Source: Verrucomicrobiota bacterium (GTDB taxonomy: Bacteria > Verrucomicrobiota > Verrucomicrobiia > Opitutales > Opitutaceae). Taken from it: 53,719 bases of DNA. Under the pieces are notes generated by a model that was not told where the DNA came from, did not search any database, and saw only the letters and a list, made by a program, of their open reading frames with translations. The stretch is taken from positions 1-53,719 of the forward strand of contig VHCI01000009.1 of assembly GCA_016871775.1 (NCBI GenBank), written 5' to 3'. Both the position numbers and the translations under genes were made by a program. Position 1 is the first letter of the stretch, and each line of letters opens with the position of its first letter. Below, one piece after another: positions 50,983-53,719 of the stretch.

Positions 50983-51390
50983 TCAGCGCCGGCGGCGCTT
51001 GAGGGCCAACTGGACGCCCGAGTAACGCACGAGCTCCTGCAGGTGCTCGTACTGCTGCGGATCGAGGTGCTTGGCGGAATCGATCTCCTGTTGGGCACGG
51101 CGCAGGGCCGCCTCGACCGCGTGCTCGTCGATCTTCTCCTCGGTGATGGCGTTCTCCGCGAGGACGCGGACCACAACACCCCCCACCTCGGCAAACCCCC
51201 CGCTTACGGCGAGGAACGAAGTGGTCGTGCCCTTGGTGATCCGGAGCTCCCCGTGCTCGACTTGGGTGAGCAGCGGGATGTGGCCGGGCAAAATGCCGAT
51301 CTCTCCCTCGACCGTGGGGATGACCACGGTATCGACGGTGTCCGAGTAAACCCGGGCCTCCGGGGTGACGATCTCGAGGGTGAGAGGCAT
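50983..51390 (-). CDS. atpC: ATP synthase epsilon subunit
   Basis: A 135-residue F1 epsilon subunit. The N-terminal beta barrel has LTLEIVTPEARVYSD, VVIPTVEGEIGILPGHIPLL and the LxxVxxGEL element; the C-terminal helices (EEKIDEHAVEAALRRAQQEI) are present but short and basic at the end (ALKRRRR). It couples rotation with catalysis and inhibits ATP hydrolysis. Seven bases separate it from atpD. Last gene of the ATP synthase operon. Confidence 0.97.
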   Translation of the reverse strand: MPLTLEIVTPEARVYSDTVDTVVIPTVEGEIGILPGHIPLLTQVEHGELRITKGTTTSFLAVSGGFAEVGGVVVRVLAENAITEEKIDEHAVEAALRRAQQEIDSAKHLDPQQYEHLQELVRYSGVQLALKRRRR

Positions 51391-51397
51391 AACGGGA

Positions 51398-53719
<2,322 letters not shown>

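Overview
The window is a high-GC, densely coded stretch that looks like a chromosome segment from Verrucomicrobiota, most likely Opitutales/Opitutaceae. Two of its three TonB-dependent receptors carry the 'LSPF.V' then 'DRGY.A..TL.GTRL' N-terminal signature familiar from that group. There are also sulfatases, many secreted hydrolases and oxidoreductases, and a C-terminal beta module typical of Opitutaceae exported proteins. The lineage is inferred from protein style, not from a marker gene. No rRNA, tRNA, CRISPR array, transposase or phage gene was seen.

Layout. 1-5122: 3' end of a sulfatase, a DUF2007 protein, a VOC protein, then a + strand run of SIS protein, BadF-type kinase, exported N-formylglutamate amidohydrolase-like protein and a protein usually labelled 3-methyladenine glycosylase; an 18-bp perfect palindrome sits in the divergent promoter region. 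5079-6776 (-): RRM RNA-binding protein and RhlE-type helicase separated by a UNCG-loop terminator hairpin. 6983-9302: old-yellow-enzyme-type reductase divergent from an FCD-GntR regulator, with a 15-bp inverted repeat between them. 9337-16115 (-): TonB-dependent receptor, Tat-exported protein and sulfatase. 16258-16724: a broken PhoN-type acid phosphatase. 16817-18901 (+): ppnP, a cyclophilin fusion and an FKBP. 18923-21982 (-): M20 deacylase, phosphoesterase, phosphatidyltransferase and YgjP-like protease.

22049-26910 (+) is a five-gene catabolic cluster (SDR epimerase, DapA-like aldolase/lyase, exported Gfo/Idh/MocA, sugar isomerase-like TIM barrel, MBL hydrolase) whose substrate cannot be read from sequence. 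It is followed by a Spy-like periplasmic protein and two exported alpha/beta hydrolases. 30111-30804 (-) is a Phd/VapB-VapC pair with a recognisable promoter/operator. 31608-35048 is a second receptor. 35082-40038 (-) holds a DExH helicase with a four-cysteine cluster, a cytochrome c/PQQ-type dehydrogenase and an SGNH esterase. 40182-44332 (+) pairs an exported MTA/SAH-deaminase-like amidohydrolase with a third, different receptor. 44447-48172 (-) is a tight operon of two enolase-superfamily enzymes and a Tat-exported TIM-barrel protein. 48248-50867 (-) is feoA-feoB plus a tiny FeoB-associated Cys-rich membrane protein. 50983-53719 (-) is atpG(partial)-atpD-atpC.

Together the genes suggest an aerobic heterotroph that imports bound or polymeric substrates through TonB receptors, strips them with exported sulfatases, esterases and hydrolases, and oxidises sugar acids or similar compounds. 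The best candidates for undescribed biology are the helicase with the iron-sulfur-like cysteine pattern, the twin-enolase operon, the receptor/amidohydrolase pair, the orphan 22-27 kb pathway and the RRM/helicase leader.
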